A stretch of 64,000 nucleotides of DNA from JALZEG01 sp046263255. GTDB lineage: Bacteria; Actinomycetota; CADDZG01; WHSQ01. Position numbers and translations under genes: made by a program. The notes under the pieces are model-generated. The model searched no databases and was not told the origin of the DNA. It saw only the letters and a program-made list of their open reading frames with translations. Below, one piece after another: positions 32,845-40,659 of this stretch. Within the stretch, counting starts at the first letter, position 1; every line of letters starts with the position of its first letter. The stretch lies in the NCBI GenBank assembly GCA_046263255.1, contig JBHELD010000015.1, forward strand, positions 1 to 64,000, read 5' to 3'.

Positions 32845-33306
32845 ATGACCGTCGCAGCCGCCGTGACCTTGCGCGACGTCTCGCCGGAGGACGTCGCCGT
32901 CTTCTACGAGCATCAGCGCGACGCCGAGTCGAACGCCATGGCGGCGTTCCCGGCGCGGGAGCACGACGCTCACGCGGCGCACTGGGGCAAGATCCTCGCC
33001 GACGAGTCGGTCGTGACCAGGACGGTCCTGTACGACGGGCGAGTAGCCGGGAACGTCGTCAGCTGGCACGACGGGACGCGCCGTCTGGTCGGCTACTGGA
33101 TCGACCGGAGCTTCTGGGGCAGAGGGATCGCGACCGGCGCGCTGTCACGGCTGCTGGCGATCGTTCGCGAGCGGCCCCTGCACGCGCACGTCGCCGCTCA
33201 CAACACGGGATCGATCCGCGTGCTCGAGAAGTGCGGCTTCCGGCGCACGGGCGTCGAAGAGGGGCACGACGGGTTCGTGGACGTGCTGATGGAGCTGCGC
33301 TCCTAG
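32845..33306 (+). CDS. GNAT family N-acetyltransferase
   Basis: A 153-residue acetyltransferase. The acetyl-CoA-binding motif A is LVGYWIDRSFWGRGIATGAL, and the C-terminal VAAHNTGSIRVLEKCGFRRTG is the usual RimJ/RimL-like end. ATG 32845 with AGCGGAGGG upstream. The substrate is unknown; relatives acetylate ribosomal protein termini, amino acids or antibiotics. It is divergent from the exonuclease gene. Confidence 0.92.
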   Translation: MTVAAAVTLRDVSPEDVAVFYEHQRDAESNAMAAFPAREHDAHAAHWGKILADESVVTRTVLYDGRVAGNVVSWHDGTRRLVGYWIDRSFWGRGIATGALSRLLAIVRERPLHAHVAAHNTGSIRVLEKCGFRRTGVEEGHDGFVDVLMELRS

Positions 33307-33359
33307 GACGCTGTGGCCGCGAGATCCCGGCTCGTTTGACCGGCGCGTCGACCGTTGCG

Positions 33360-34850
33360 ATGCTCGGTGACCGCCGGCCGAGAGAAGGGGGCGAGCCTAC
33401 GGAGACCGGAACCCGCGGCATCGACTTCCGCGCCGTCGACGGCAGGCGCAGCTCCCAGACCGCCGGCAGGACCGTCTTCTCCGAGGCCGCCGCGTCCGTC
33501 GACGCCTCACTGGCGGCGGCGATCGCGCGGCACAAGGAGTGGCGCAAGAGCTACCTCGGCCCGGTGAGGCAGATCGTCGAGGCGGGCGCCCGCTCCGGCA
33601 AGGACGCTCTCCGCATCGCGGGGGAAGGGCTGGCGGCGATCCACCAGAACGTCGTGTTCCGCCGCGGCGAGCGGGAGGCTCCTCTGCCCGAAGCGCTGGA
33701 GGACGCGCGGGACACGCCGTTCGAGACCGGCGCCATCACGGGCCGCGGCGCGGGACGGCGGGAGGTCGCGGTCCCCTACCGCGGCGCGACGCTGCGCGGT
33801 GACGCCCTCAGACGGCAGCTCGACGCGTGGGTCGACGCGGGCACGGCGGAGCCGTCTTGCGCCCATGCGGTCGCGGCGGTGATCGAGAACCCCGACTGGC
33901 TCGACCTCTCCGGCCCGACGTTCGTGCTGCTGGGGGCCGCGGCCGAGATGGGGCCGCTCGAGTGGCTCTGCCGCTGGGGCGCGGACGTCGTCGCGGTCGA
34001 CCTCGACCGTCGCGGGGTGTGGGATCGCATCGCGAGCGTGGCGACCGAAGGGAGCGGCCGCGTCCGGTTCCCGGAGCGGGGGGGCGAGCGAGGCGCCGAC
34101 CTGCTCGCGGACACTCCGGAGATCGCGGCTTGGCTCCGGTCGATCGACGGGCCCCTCGTCGTCGGCAGCTACGCGTACGCGGACGGGTCGACGTTCCTCA
34201 AGCTCGCGGCCGCGCTGGACGCGCTGACGGCCGCCCTGCAACGGGATCGCGCCGGAGTCTCCATCGCGTACCTCGCGACGCCGACCGACGTCTTCGCCGT
34301 TCCCGCCGAGGTGGTCGCTCGGTCGCGCGGCCGGAAGGTCTCGCCGCCGGCACGCCTCATCGGGAAGGCGACGAACGGCAGGCTCTTCGGCCCGAACTAC
34401 CCCGGCCTGGTCGAGGGCGAGAACGGCCGCCGGTGGGGCATCGCCGACTCGCTGGTCCCGCAGCAGGGCCCGAACTACGCGCTCGCGAAGATGCTGCAGC
34501 GGTGGCGCGCGATCGTCGCCCGCGAGGAGGGCACGCTCTCGTCGGCGAACGTCGCGCCCGCGACGCGCACGCGCTCCGTCGTCAAGAACAGGATCCTCGC
34601 GGCCGCGTACCGCGGGGCCCCCGCGTTCGGCATCGAGGTCTTCGAGCCCGAGACCAGCCGCGCGCTGATGGCCGCCTTGCTGGTCCACGACCTTCGCAAC
34701 CCGAGGGCCGCAGCGCGCCCGGAGACGCCGCTGGACCACCCGTTCGACCTGTTCGCCGACGGCGCCGCGCACGGCGGGCTGTGGAGCGTGCCGTACGCGC
34801 CGCGATCCGTGCTGCCCCTGGCGGTGGCGATTGGAGCGGCCAAGAGGTGA
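33360..34850 (+). CDS. Uncharacterised Rossmann-like protein (496 residues)
   Basis: A 496-residue cytoplasmic protein without a recognised family name. A Rossmann-like segment is visible around residues 180-215 (PTFVLLGAAAEMGPLEWL then GADVVAVDLDR), suggesting a nucleotide or SAM-type ligand. Later motifs are GSYAYADGSTFLKL, VSIAYLATPTDVFAVPAEVV and FGPNYPGLVEGENGRRWGIA. The N-terminal half is helical. ATG 33360 is chosen as the first start after the preceding gene; the RBS is poor (no clear GGAGG), so a later start is possible. It is convergent with the small membrane gene at 34857. I cannot assign an activity. Confidence 0.85.
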   Translation: MLGDRRPREGGEPTETGTRGIDFRAVDGRRSSQTAGRTVFSEAAASVDASLAAAIARHKEWRKSYLGPVRQIVEAGARSGKDALRIAGEGLAAIHQNVVFRRGEREAPLPEALEDARDTPFETGAITGRGAGRREVAVPYRGATLRGDALRRQLDAWVDAGTAEPSCAHAVAAVIENPDWLDLSGPTFVLLGAAAEMGPLEWLCRWGADVVAVDLDRRGVWDRIASVATEGSGRVRFPERGGERGADLLADTPEIAAWLRSIDGPLVVGSYAYADGSTFLKLAAALDALTAALQRDRAGVSIAYLATPTDVFAVPAEVVARSRGRKVSPPARLIGKATNGRLFGPNYPGLVEGENGRRWGIADSLVPQQGPNYALAKMLQRWRAIVAREEGTLSSANVAPATRTRSVVKNRILAAAYRGAPAFGIEVFEPETSRALMAALLVHDLRNPRAAARPETPLDHPFDLFADGAAHGGLWSVPYAPRSVLPLAVAIGAAKR

Positions 34851-34856
34851 CGGAGG

Positions 34857-35042
34857 CTAGACGCCGAAGCCCCCGCCTCCGCCCTTCGACGACCACAGAA
34901 ACGAGCGGCTCTGCTTCTCCTCCGAGTCCCATTGCGGGTCACGCCACCTCATCAGCCACCTGAAGAACAGCGCGACGCCCACGAACGCCCCTGCGAGAAC
35001 CATCCAGAACAGCAACGTCCACCTCTTTCCTATCGCAACCAT
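34857..35042 (-). CDS. Small single-pass membrane protein
   Basis: A 61-residue protein with one strong transmembrane segment (LLFWMVLAGAFVGVALFF) and a charged C-terminal tail ending in GGGGGFGV. ATG 35042 is preceded by AGGAAAGAGG-like purines on the coding strand (the reverse complement starts just above GTTGCGATAGG). It lies between convergent and co-directional genes, six bases from the stop of the opposing gene. No family recognised; the tail could be a quality-control or interaction element. Confidence 0.6.
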   Translation of the reverse strand: MVAIGKRWTLLFWMVLAGAFVGVALFFRWLMRWRDPQWDSEEKQSRSFLWSSKGGGGGFGV

Positions 35043-35099
35043 GGTAGGGCCGCGCCGCGAGCTCAGATACGGCTTTGCTGCGGCTCCACGCCTGCCAGG

Positions 35100-35855
35100 T
35101 CAGGCCATCTCCCTGCGCTCGAACGCCCACGCCGCCAGGAGCAGCAGGGCCGCGGCCCACGACACCACGATCAGCGCCGCAGCGGCCGTCGATTGATCCG
35201 CCACTCCGAAGTCCGCCGTACCGAAGACGACGCGCCCCATGTTCGGTCCGATGAGCCAGTCGCTCCACGCCGGCTTCCAGCTCCGGAGCAGCGGCTCCCC
35301 GATCAGCAGGTAGGCGACGCCTCCGCCGAAGCCGGCGGCGGTGTTCTTCCCGAGCGTCGCGAGCGAGAACCCGACGACGACGGCGGCGGCGGCGACGGCG
35401 GCCACCCGGCCTGCGGTCGCCAGGTAGTCCGCCCACCAGGCACCGTCGACCCCGGCGAACGTCCCGTTCGCGGCCGCCGCGGGCAGCATCGCGACCGTGA
35501 AGAAAGCCATCAGAGCGGCGACGAACAGCGCTGCGAACGCCGCCGCGGCCACGACCTTACCGGCGAGCACCCTCCCCCGCCGCGGCTCCCACGTGAGCAA
35601 CGCGGTCACGGTCCGCTGCGGCCACTCGGCGCCGATGGCGCTGGCGCCGGTGAGCCATCCCACGAGGATCAGGGGGAACCCCATGATCTGCACCAGGTTG
35701 GTCTCCAGCGTCGCGAACCTGAAGCCCTCGGTAGCCGATCGCAGGAATAAGACGACGGCGCCGATCGCGATCGCCAGCGCGATCAGCCCTCCGACCCACC
35801 GGTAGAGGCGGCGCGACCGCAGCCTCAGGAGCTCGGACCGGAGCAGGGCCCTCAC
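35100..35855 (-). CDS. ABC-2 type transporter permease
   Basis: A 251-residue permease with about six membrane segments: WVGGLIALAIAIGAVVLFL, IMGFPLILVGWLTGASAIG, AAAFAALFVAALMAFFTVAM, VAAVAAAAVVVGFSLATLG, GGVAYLLIGEPLL and ALIVVSWAAALLLLAAWAF. It ends EREMA-like (FERREMA). GTG 35855 overlaps the ATPase gene stop by four bases (GTGA), so the two are translationally coupled. It resembles the permease half of exporters for lantibiotic immunity or bacitracin-type resistance, but the substrate is unknown. Confidence 0.9.
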   Translation of the reverse strand: MRALLRSELLRLRSRRLYRWVGGLIALAIAIGAVVLFLRSATEGFRFATLETNLVQIMGFPLILVGWLTGASAIGAEWPQRTVTALLTWEPRRGRVLAGKVVAAAAFAALFVAALMAFFTVAMLPAAAANGTFAGVDGAWWADYLATAGRVAAVAAAAVVVGFSLATLGKNTAAGFGGGVAYLLIGEPLLRSWKPAWSDWLIGPNMGRVVFGTADFGVADQSTAAAALIVVSWAAALLLLAAWAFERREMA

Positions 35856-36775
35856 AGCGCTCCCTCCGCGTTGCCGGTCAGCTGCAGGAACACGGTCTCG
35901 AGGTCCGCCTCGTCCGGACGCAGCTCCGACGGATAGAGGTGCTCTGCCGCCAGAGCGCGCGATACCACCGATCCGTCGCCCTCGGGCAGCGCGACGCGGA
36001 CGCGGTCGTCGACGACGACCGCGTCCAGCCCCGCGCGCCTCAGCACGTCCGCGCCGCGCGCCGGGTCCGCGACCTTCACGAAGACGGCGTGCGCGGTGGT
36101 GCCGCGCAGGAGCTCCCCGACCGATCCCTGGGCGACGAGCTTTCCCCGCGAGAGGATCCCCACGCGGTCGCACATGAGCTGGACCTCGCTCAGGATGTGG
36201 CTCGAGACCAGGATCGTCCGGCCCTCGGCGGCCAGACGCCGCAGCAGCTCGCGCACCTCTCTGATCCCCGCCGGGTCGAGCCCGTTCGCCGGCTCGTCGA
36301 GGATCAACAGCTCGGGGTCCTTCAGCAGCGCAGCAGCGATCGCGAGGCGCTGGCGCATGCCCAGCGAGTACGTCTTGACCAGGTGCCGCTCGCGCCCCGC
36401 GAGCCCCACCATCTCGATCGCCGAGTCGATGCGGGCGGCCGGGATGCCTTGAAGGGTCCCGAGCACCTCGAGGTTCCGGCGCCCGGAGAACGTTCCGAAC
36501 AGCGCCGGGGTCTCGACGATCGACCCGACGCGCGCGATCACGCGGTGGAGGTCGGCCTGCGAGTCCGCGCCGAAGATGCTGCAAGACCCCGACGTCGGGG
36601 TCGTCAGGCCCAGCAGGCACCGGATCGTCGTCGTCTTGCCCGAGCCGTTCGGGCCGAGGAAGCCGAAGACGCCGCCGGGATCCACCGCCAGGTCCAGCCC
36701 GTCGAGAGCGCGCGTCGTGCCGGCCCGCAGCGACTGGTAGTCCTTTACGAGCCCCCTCGTCTCGATGACCGCCAC
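35852..36775 (-). CDS. ABC transporter ATP-binding protein
   Basis: A 307-residue ATPase with Walker A GFLGPNGSGKTTTIRCLLGL, signature YSLGMRQRLAIAAALL, Walker B ELLILDEPANGLDP and the H-loop in ILVSSHILSEVQ. The C-terminal ~90 residues (HAVFVKVADPARGADVLRRA) match the accessory domain of CcmA/DrrA-like exporters. GTG 36775 starts AVIETRGLVKDY. It forms a two-gene exporter with the downstream permease and is divergent from the CADD-like gene (121 nt between starts). Confidence 0.95.
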   Translation of the reverse strand: MAVIETRGLVKDYQSLRAGTTRALDGLDLAVDPGGVFGFLGPNGSGKTTTIRCLLGLTTPTSGSCSIFGADSQADLHRVIARVGSIVETPALFGTFSGRRNLEVLGTLQGIPAARIDSAIEMVGLAGRERHLVKTYSLGMRQRLAIAAALLKDPELLILDEPANGLDPAGIREVRELLRRLAAEGRTILVSSHILSEVQLMCDRVGILSRGKLVAQGSVGELLRGTTAHAVFVKVADPARGADVLRRAGLDAVVVDDRVRVALPEGDGSVVSRALAAEHLYPSELRPDEADLETVFLQLTGNAEGAL

Positions 36776-36896
36776 CCGCGCACGATACGGCCTCCGCGGA
36801 GTCGCCGGAGCGGCCGCGATGCGGCCGCGTCGCGCCCGCCTTCGCCGCCGGGGCACGGCTACAATCCCCGCACTCGGACGGATCTGGAGGAGAGCC

Positions 36897-37568
36897 ATGG
36901 CTGGGAGCACGGACATCGCAGGACGGCTGGACCGGAGCATCGCGGGCGACCGGCTCCTCGACCACCCCTTCTACCGCGCGTGGGCGGACGGCACGTTGAC
37001 GAGCGAAGACCTCGGCTTCTACGCGCGGCAGTACTGGCGCCAGGTCGAGGCGTTCCCCGGATACCTCGACGCGCTCGCGCGGAGGCTCCCCGACTCGCCC
37101 GCGCGCCGCAGCGTCCTCGACAACCTCTCCGATGAACGCGACGGCGACCACCCCGGCCTGTGGCTGAGGTTCTCCGAGGCCGTGGGCGCCGACGCGGCGG
37201 CGGTCGCGGCCACGCCCGCGGAGGCGGAGACGCTCGCGTGCATCGACGCCTTCGAGTCCGCCGTCCGGACGCGGTCGCCGCTGTTCGCGCTCGGGATGAT
37301 CTACGGCTACGAGTCGCAGACCCCGGAGGTGAGCGAGACGAAGATCTCCGGGCTGCGCAACCTCTACGGCGTCGACGGCCCCGGCATCGAGTATTTCGAG
37401 CTGCACGGGGAGCTCGACGTCGAGCACGCCCGCGAGCTCGCGGGGTCGATCGCAGAGCTCGCGGACGGCGAGGACGACCTGCGGACCGCGGAGGATGGCG
37501 CGGTCGCCGGCGCCCGCGCCATCCGTGGGCTGCTCGACGGCGTAGCCCGCGTCCGCGGCATCGGCTGA
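36897..37568 (+). CDS. CADD/TenA-like heme-oxygenase-fold diiron protein
   Basis: A 223-residue all-helical protein. ATG 36897 follows GGAGGAG. The residues HPFYRAWADG, YARQYWRQVEAFP, LSDERDGDHPGLWLRF and YFELHGELDVEHARE provide the Glu/His/His/Asp/His pattern of heme-oxygenase-like diiron oxidases, of which the chlamydial CADD protein (making p-aminobenzoate from a tyrosine side chain) is a member. A folate-related or other oxidative role is thus possible, but TenA-like thiaminase relatives share the fold. It is followed 7 nt later by a phosphoesterase gene. Confidence 0.83.
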   Translation: MAGSTDIAGRLDRSIAGDRLLDHPFYRAWADGTLTSEDLGFYARQYWRQVEAFPGYLDALARRLPDSPARRSVLDNLSDERDGDHPGLWLRFSEAVGADAAAVAATPAEAETLACIDAFESAVRTRSPLFALGMIYGYESQTPEVSETKISGLRNLYGVDGPGIEYFELHGELDVEHARELAGSIAELADGEDDLRTAEDGAVAGARAIRGLLDGVARVRGIG

Positions 37569-37575
37569 CGCGGCC

Positions 37576-38319
37576 GTGACGCGCGCGGCGCGCGTCGCCG
37601 CCCTCTACGACGTCCACGGCAACCTGGCCGCGCTCCAGGCCGCTCTGGCGGAGGCGCGCGCTCTCGGCGCCGAGCTCGTCGTGTTCGGAGGCGACGTGGC
37701 GTGGGGGGCGTTCCCGCGCGAGGCCCTCGAGCTCGTCATGGATCCCGGGCTGCCGGCGCTCCACGTCCGCGGCAACGCGGATCGCTCGGTGGCCGAGCCT
37801 GGAGACGAGACGCCGGAGTGGGTCGAGGAGATCACGCGCTGGTGTCACGAGCGTCTGGACGACCGCCACCGGACGTTCCTGCTGGATCAGAGCGAGTCGG
37901 TCGCGGTGTCGGTTGACGGCCTCGGCGACGTCCTGTTCTGTCACGGCTCCCCGCGCAGCGACGAGGAGTCGCTCACGGTGCTGACGCCCGAGGACCGGCT
38001 GAGGCAGGCCGTCGCGGACGTGCAGCAGGGCACCATGGTGTGCGGTCACACGCACATGCAGTTCGACCGGACCGCCGGAGACAAGCGCGTGGTCAACGCG
38101 GGGAGCGTCGGGATGCCGTACGAAGGCGCGCCCGGAGCGTACTGGGCGCTGCTGTCGGACACGGTGTCGTTGCGCCGGACGCCCTACGACTACGACGCGG
38201 CGGCGGCGGCAGTCGCGTCGAGCGGATGCCCCCACGCGGAGGAGCTCGCGAAGGACGTGCTCGCGCCGCCGCCGCGCGACGAGACGGCACGGCGGTTCGA
38301 GGGGCCGGCTCCCGAATAG
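37576..38319 (+). CDS. Metallophosphoesterase (YfcE-like)
   Basis: A 247-residue calcineurin-like phosphoesterase. Metal ligands are in ALYDVHGNLAALQAAL, VFGGDVAWG, VRGNADRSV, LFCHGSPRSDEE and MVCGHTHMQFDR, with VVNAGSVGMPYEGAPGAYW near the end. GTG 37576 lies 7 nt after the CADD-like gene, so the two probably share a transcript. The family hydrolyses phosphodiesters or small phosphomonoesters; the substrate is unknown. It is convergent with the DUF3048 gene (7 nt between stops). Confidence 0.92.
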   Translation: MTRAARVAALYDVHGNLAALQAALAEARALGAELVVFGGDVAWGAFPREALELVMDPGLPALHVRGNADRSVAEPGDETPEWVEEITRWCHERLDDRHRTFLLDQSESVAVSVDGLGDVLFCHGSPRSDEESLTVLTPEDRLRQAVADVQQGTMVCGHTHMQFDRTAGDKRVVNAGSVGMPYEGAPGAYWALLSDTVSLRRTPYDYDAAAAAVASSGCPHAEELAKDVLAPPPRDETARRFEGPAPE

Positions 38320-38326
38320 CCCGCGG

Positions 38327-39364
38327 CTAGCGCCGCGCCGAGTAGCCGAACGACCCTTTGACGTCGCCGCGCGCGCTCGGGAGCAGCTCGATCCACGTAG
38401 ACCCCGGCGTCAGGGTGATGGCGCGGCCCGAGCCGGTCTCGTACGTCACCTTGTCGTCCTTCGACTTCCGCACCCAGCGCCCGACCATGACCCTGCCGTC
38501 GCGGAAGACGAGCGCGCGCCCGGTGCCCGTCACGTCCGCGATCTCGATCGACGGGTTGCCCGCGACGTCGAAGATCCGGGTCGAATTGTTGACCACGTGC
38601 TCCTCGATGATCACGTTGTCGACGGCGATCCGGCGCCCCGTGTCGGCGAGGAAGTCCGCGCCGCGTTCGCTGCGCCACCACCTGCCCCGGTCGTAGGTGT
38701 ACGTGATCGACGTCGCGAGGCCGAAGCTCAACGTCACCGTACGGGCGGGCCGCCACGGCCCGGTCATCTCGCCGAAGGTGAAAATGCCGGCCGGCGGCGG
38801 ATCGGCGAACTCGGCGGCGCCGAGGCGGCGGAGCATCCGCGTGTTGCCGTAGAGGGTGTGCTCGAGGCCGATTCCCGGGCGAGGCACGCGCCGCATGGCC
38901 GCACCCGCACCGTCCTCGTCGATCAGGACCACCCGCGCCGACGAGAGCGCCTTGCGGACGATGTCGTTGCCGCCCGCCGAGGCGAGGATGCGCGTCGTGG
39001 GCGTCATGATCGCGGGGTCGACCTCGCGCGCGCTGCGGACCGGGCCCACCTTCGTCGCGTCGCTGCAGTGGAAGATCGCCATGAAGCGCGTCATCCCGCC
39101 TTCCACCTGCTCCTCGTAGACGACCTCTGCATGCTCGAGCCCAGACAGGGGGTATGCCGCCGGGGAGTTCTCGACCTTCACCGCGACGGCTGGGCGCGCG
39201 GCGTGTGCGGCCGAAGGCGCCTCGAGGCCGGAGAGCGGGCAGAGGACCGGTTCGGGACGGGAGCCGCGCGCCGCGACCGATCCCGCGTCGCTGCCGGACG
39301 CGGCGCTGCAGGCGGCGGCGAGCAACGCCGCGGCGGCGAGCAGTCCGCAGGCTTTACCTCGCAA
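38327..39364 (-). CDS. DUF3048-family lipoprotein (second copy)
   Basis: A 345-residue exported lipoprotein. TTG 39364 with AAGGGA upstream begins a signal ending in the lipobox LAAAC (Cys19). The body contains PAVAVKVENSPAAYPLSGLE, MTRFMAIFHCSDATKVGPVR, ASAGGNDIVRKAL and TPGSTWIELLPSARGDVKGS, all typical of DUF3048 (YerB) proteins. Its 5' end overlaps the stop of its paralogue by 11 nt. Members are thought to act at the cell wall; the activity is not established. Confidence 0.92.
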   Translation of the reverse strand: MRGKACGLLAAAALLAAACSAASGSDAGSVAARGSRPEPVLCPLSGLEAPSAAHAARPAVAVKVENSPAAYPLSGLEHAEVVYEEQVEGGMTRFMAIFHCSDATKVGPVRSAREVDPAIMTPTTRILASAGGNDIVRKALSSARVVLIDEDGAGAAMRRVPRPGIGLEHTLYGNTRMLRRLGAAEFADPPPAGIFTFGEMTGPWRPARTVTLSFGLATSITYTYDRGRWWRSERGADFLADTGRRIAVDNVIIEEHVVNNSTRIFDVAGNPSIEIADVTGTGRALVFRDGRVMVGRWVRKSKDDKVTYETGSGRAITLTPGSTWIELLPSARGDVKGSFGYSARR

Positions 39365-40400
39365 CGCTGAACGTTCCCTTCACGTCGCCCTCCTTGTCGG
39401 GAAGCAGCTCGATCCACGTCGTGCCGGGCTTGAGGACGAAGGCGTCGCCGGAGCGCGTCTCGAACCGCACGGGCTCGTCCTCGGACTCGCGGGACCACCT
39501 CCCGGCGAACATCCGCCCGTCGCGGAACAGGAACGCGCGTCCGGATCCGGTGACGTCCACGATCTCGGGCGACGGCGTTCCGAGGGAGTCGCTGACGGCC
39601 TCCGAGTGATCGACCGTGTGCTCCTCGATCAGGACGTTGTCGACCTCGAGCTGGGCGCCCACGTCGTCGACGAGGGGCTGCTCGTCGTCGCTACGCGCCC
39701 ACCTCTCGCCGTTCCAGTCGTAGGTGACGACCGTTCCCGCGCTGAACGTGACGGTGATCGAACGGACGCGGCGCCCCGTCCCCTGGAGGTCGCCGAACTC
39801 GAAGAGGTCGTCCGGCGGGGGCTCCTCGTAGGAGCGCCGCCCGATCTTCCGGATCGCGGCGGTGTCGGCGTAGAGCGTGTGCTCGGACGTGATCCCCGGA
39901 CGCTCGATCCGCGTCATCGCGTCGCGCGCGCGCGGCTCGTCGATCGTCACGATGCCGGCGTCGTCCAGCGCCCTGCGGACGATGTCGTTGCCCCCGGCGG
40001 CGCCGAGGATCAGCGTGTAGGGCGACATGATCGGAGGATCGACGATGCGCGCGCTCCGGACCGGCCCCGCCTGCGGCGAATCCGTGCAGTGGTAGATCGC
40101 CATGAACCGGGTCAGTCCCCCTTCGACGGGTTCCTCGTAGACGATCTCGGCGTCGGCGAGACCGGACAGGGGGTACGCGATCGGGTTGTTCTCGATCTTG
40201 ATCGCGACGGCGGGACGGTCGACCAGCGACTCCCGCGCCGGGTCGAGCGACGTCAGCGGGCACTCGGGATCTTTCGCGAGCTCGCCGATGACCGGAACGT
40301 CCTCGATCGCGCCCTTGTTCAAGAGCAGGAAGAAGATCCCGGCCGCGAGCGCGAGCACGCCTCCTGCGATGATCGCCGCGCGCTTCGCACTCCTCGTCAA
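39354..40400 (-). CDS. DUF3048-family membrane-anchored protein (first copy)
   Basis: A 348-residue protein starting at TTG 40400 behind GGAGGAGGG. The N-terminus has a membrane anchor (IIAGGVLALAAGIFFLLL) without a lipobox Cys, unlike its downstream paralogue. Shared motifs are PAVAIKIENNPIAYPLSGLA, GLTRFMAIYHCTDSPQAGPV, AAGGNDIVRRAL and KPGTTWIELLPDKEGDVKGT. The pair comes from tandem duplication with one copy lipidated and one membrane-anchored, suggesting they work together or in different layers. Function is unknown. Confidence 0.92.
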   Translation of the reverse strand: MTRSAKRAAIIAGGVLALAAGIFFLLLNKGAIEDVPVIGELAKDPECPLTSLDPARESLVDRPAVAIKIENNPIAYPLSGLADAEIVYEEPVEGGLTRFMAIYHCTDSPQAGPVRSARIVDPPIMSPYTLILGAAGGNDIVRRALDDAGIVTIDEPRARDAMTRIERPGITSEHTLYADTAAIRKIGRRSYEEPPPDDLFEFGDLQGTGRRVRSITVTFSAGTVVTYDWNGERWARSDDEQPLVDDVGAQLEVDNVLIEEHTVDHSEAVSDSLGTPSPEIVDVTGSGRAFLFRDGRMFAGRWSRESEDEPVRFETRSGDAFVLKPGTTWIELLPDKEGDVKGTFSVAR

Positions 40401-40530
40401 GCGTCCCTCCTCCGATGGGTTGCCGGTGGGGCCGCTCGACGGTTGGCTCCGGGCTTGCGGACGAGCCCTCTTCGCCGGCTGGCCGTGCTCGCACAGCGCG
40501 CTCGCACAGCGGGCTTGCACGGTGCCGGGG

Positions 40531-40557
40531 ACGAGGCGCGGCGGCCCGGCGCCTCGT
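40531..40557. repeat. Perfect 9-bp inverted repeat in divergent intergenic region
   Basis: ACGAGGCGC and GCGCCTCGT form a perfect 9-bp stem around a 9-nt loop. It lies between the divergent DUF3048 and phosphodiester glycosidase genes, about 130 nt from the first start and 100 nt from the second. It could be a regulator-binding site serving both promoters. There is no downstream T-run, and no gene ends here, so it is unlikely to be a terminator. Confidence 0.45.
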
Positions 40558-40646
40558 CGGCGGACGACGCTATCACGGCCCCCGCGCGTTCCGGTGGATT
40601 GGTTGCACCGCTGACACGCCCGCGGCGCGCCGCGCGAATCGCTTGC

Positions 40647-40652
40647 TAGTCT
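40647..40652 (+). promoter_or_regulatory. -10 box giving a possibly leaderless transcript
   Basis: TAGTCT fits the actinobacterial TANNNT -10 pattern and ends seven bases before GTG 40660. Transcription from it would start at or next to the initiation codon. No Shine-Dalgarno sequence is visible, which agrees with leaderless translation. A clear -35 box is not seen. Confidence 0.35.
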
Positions 40653-40659
40653 GCGTCGG

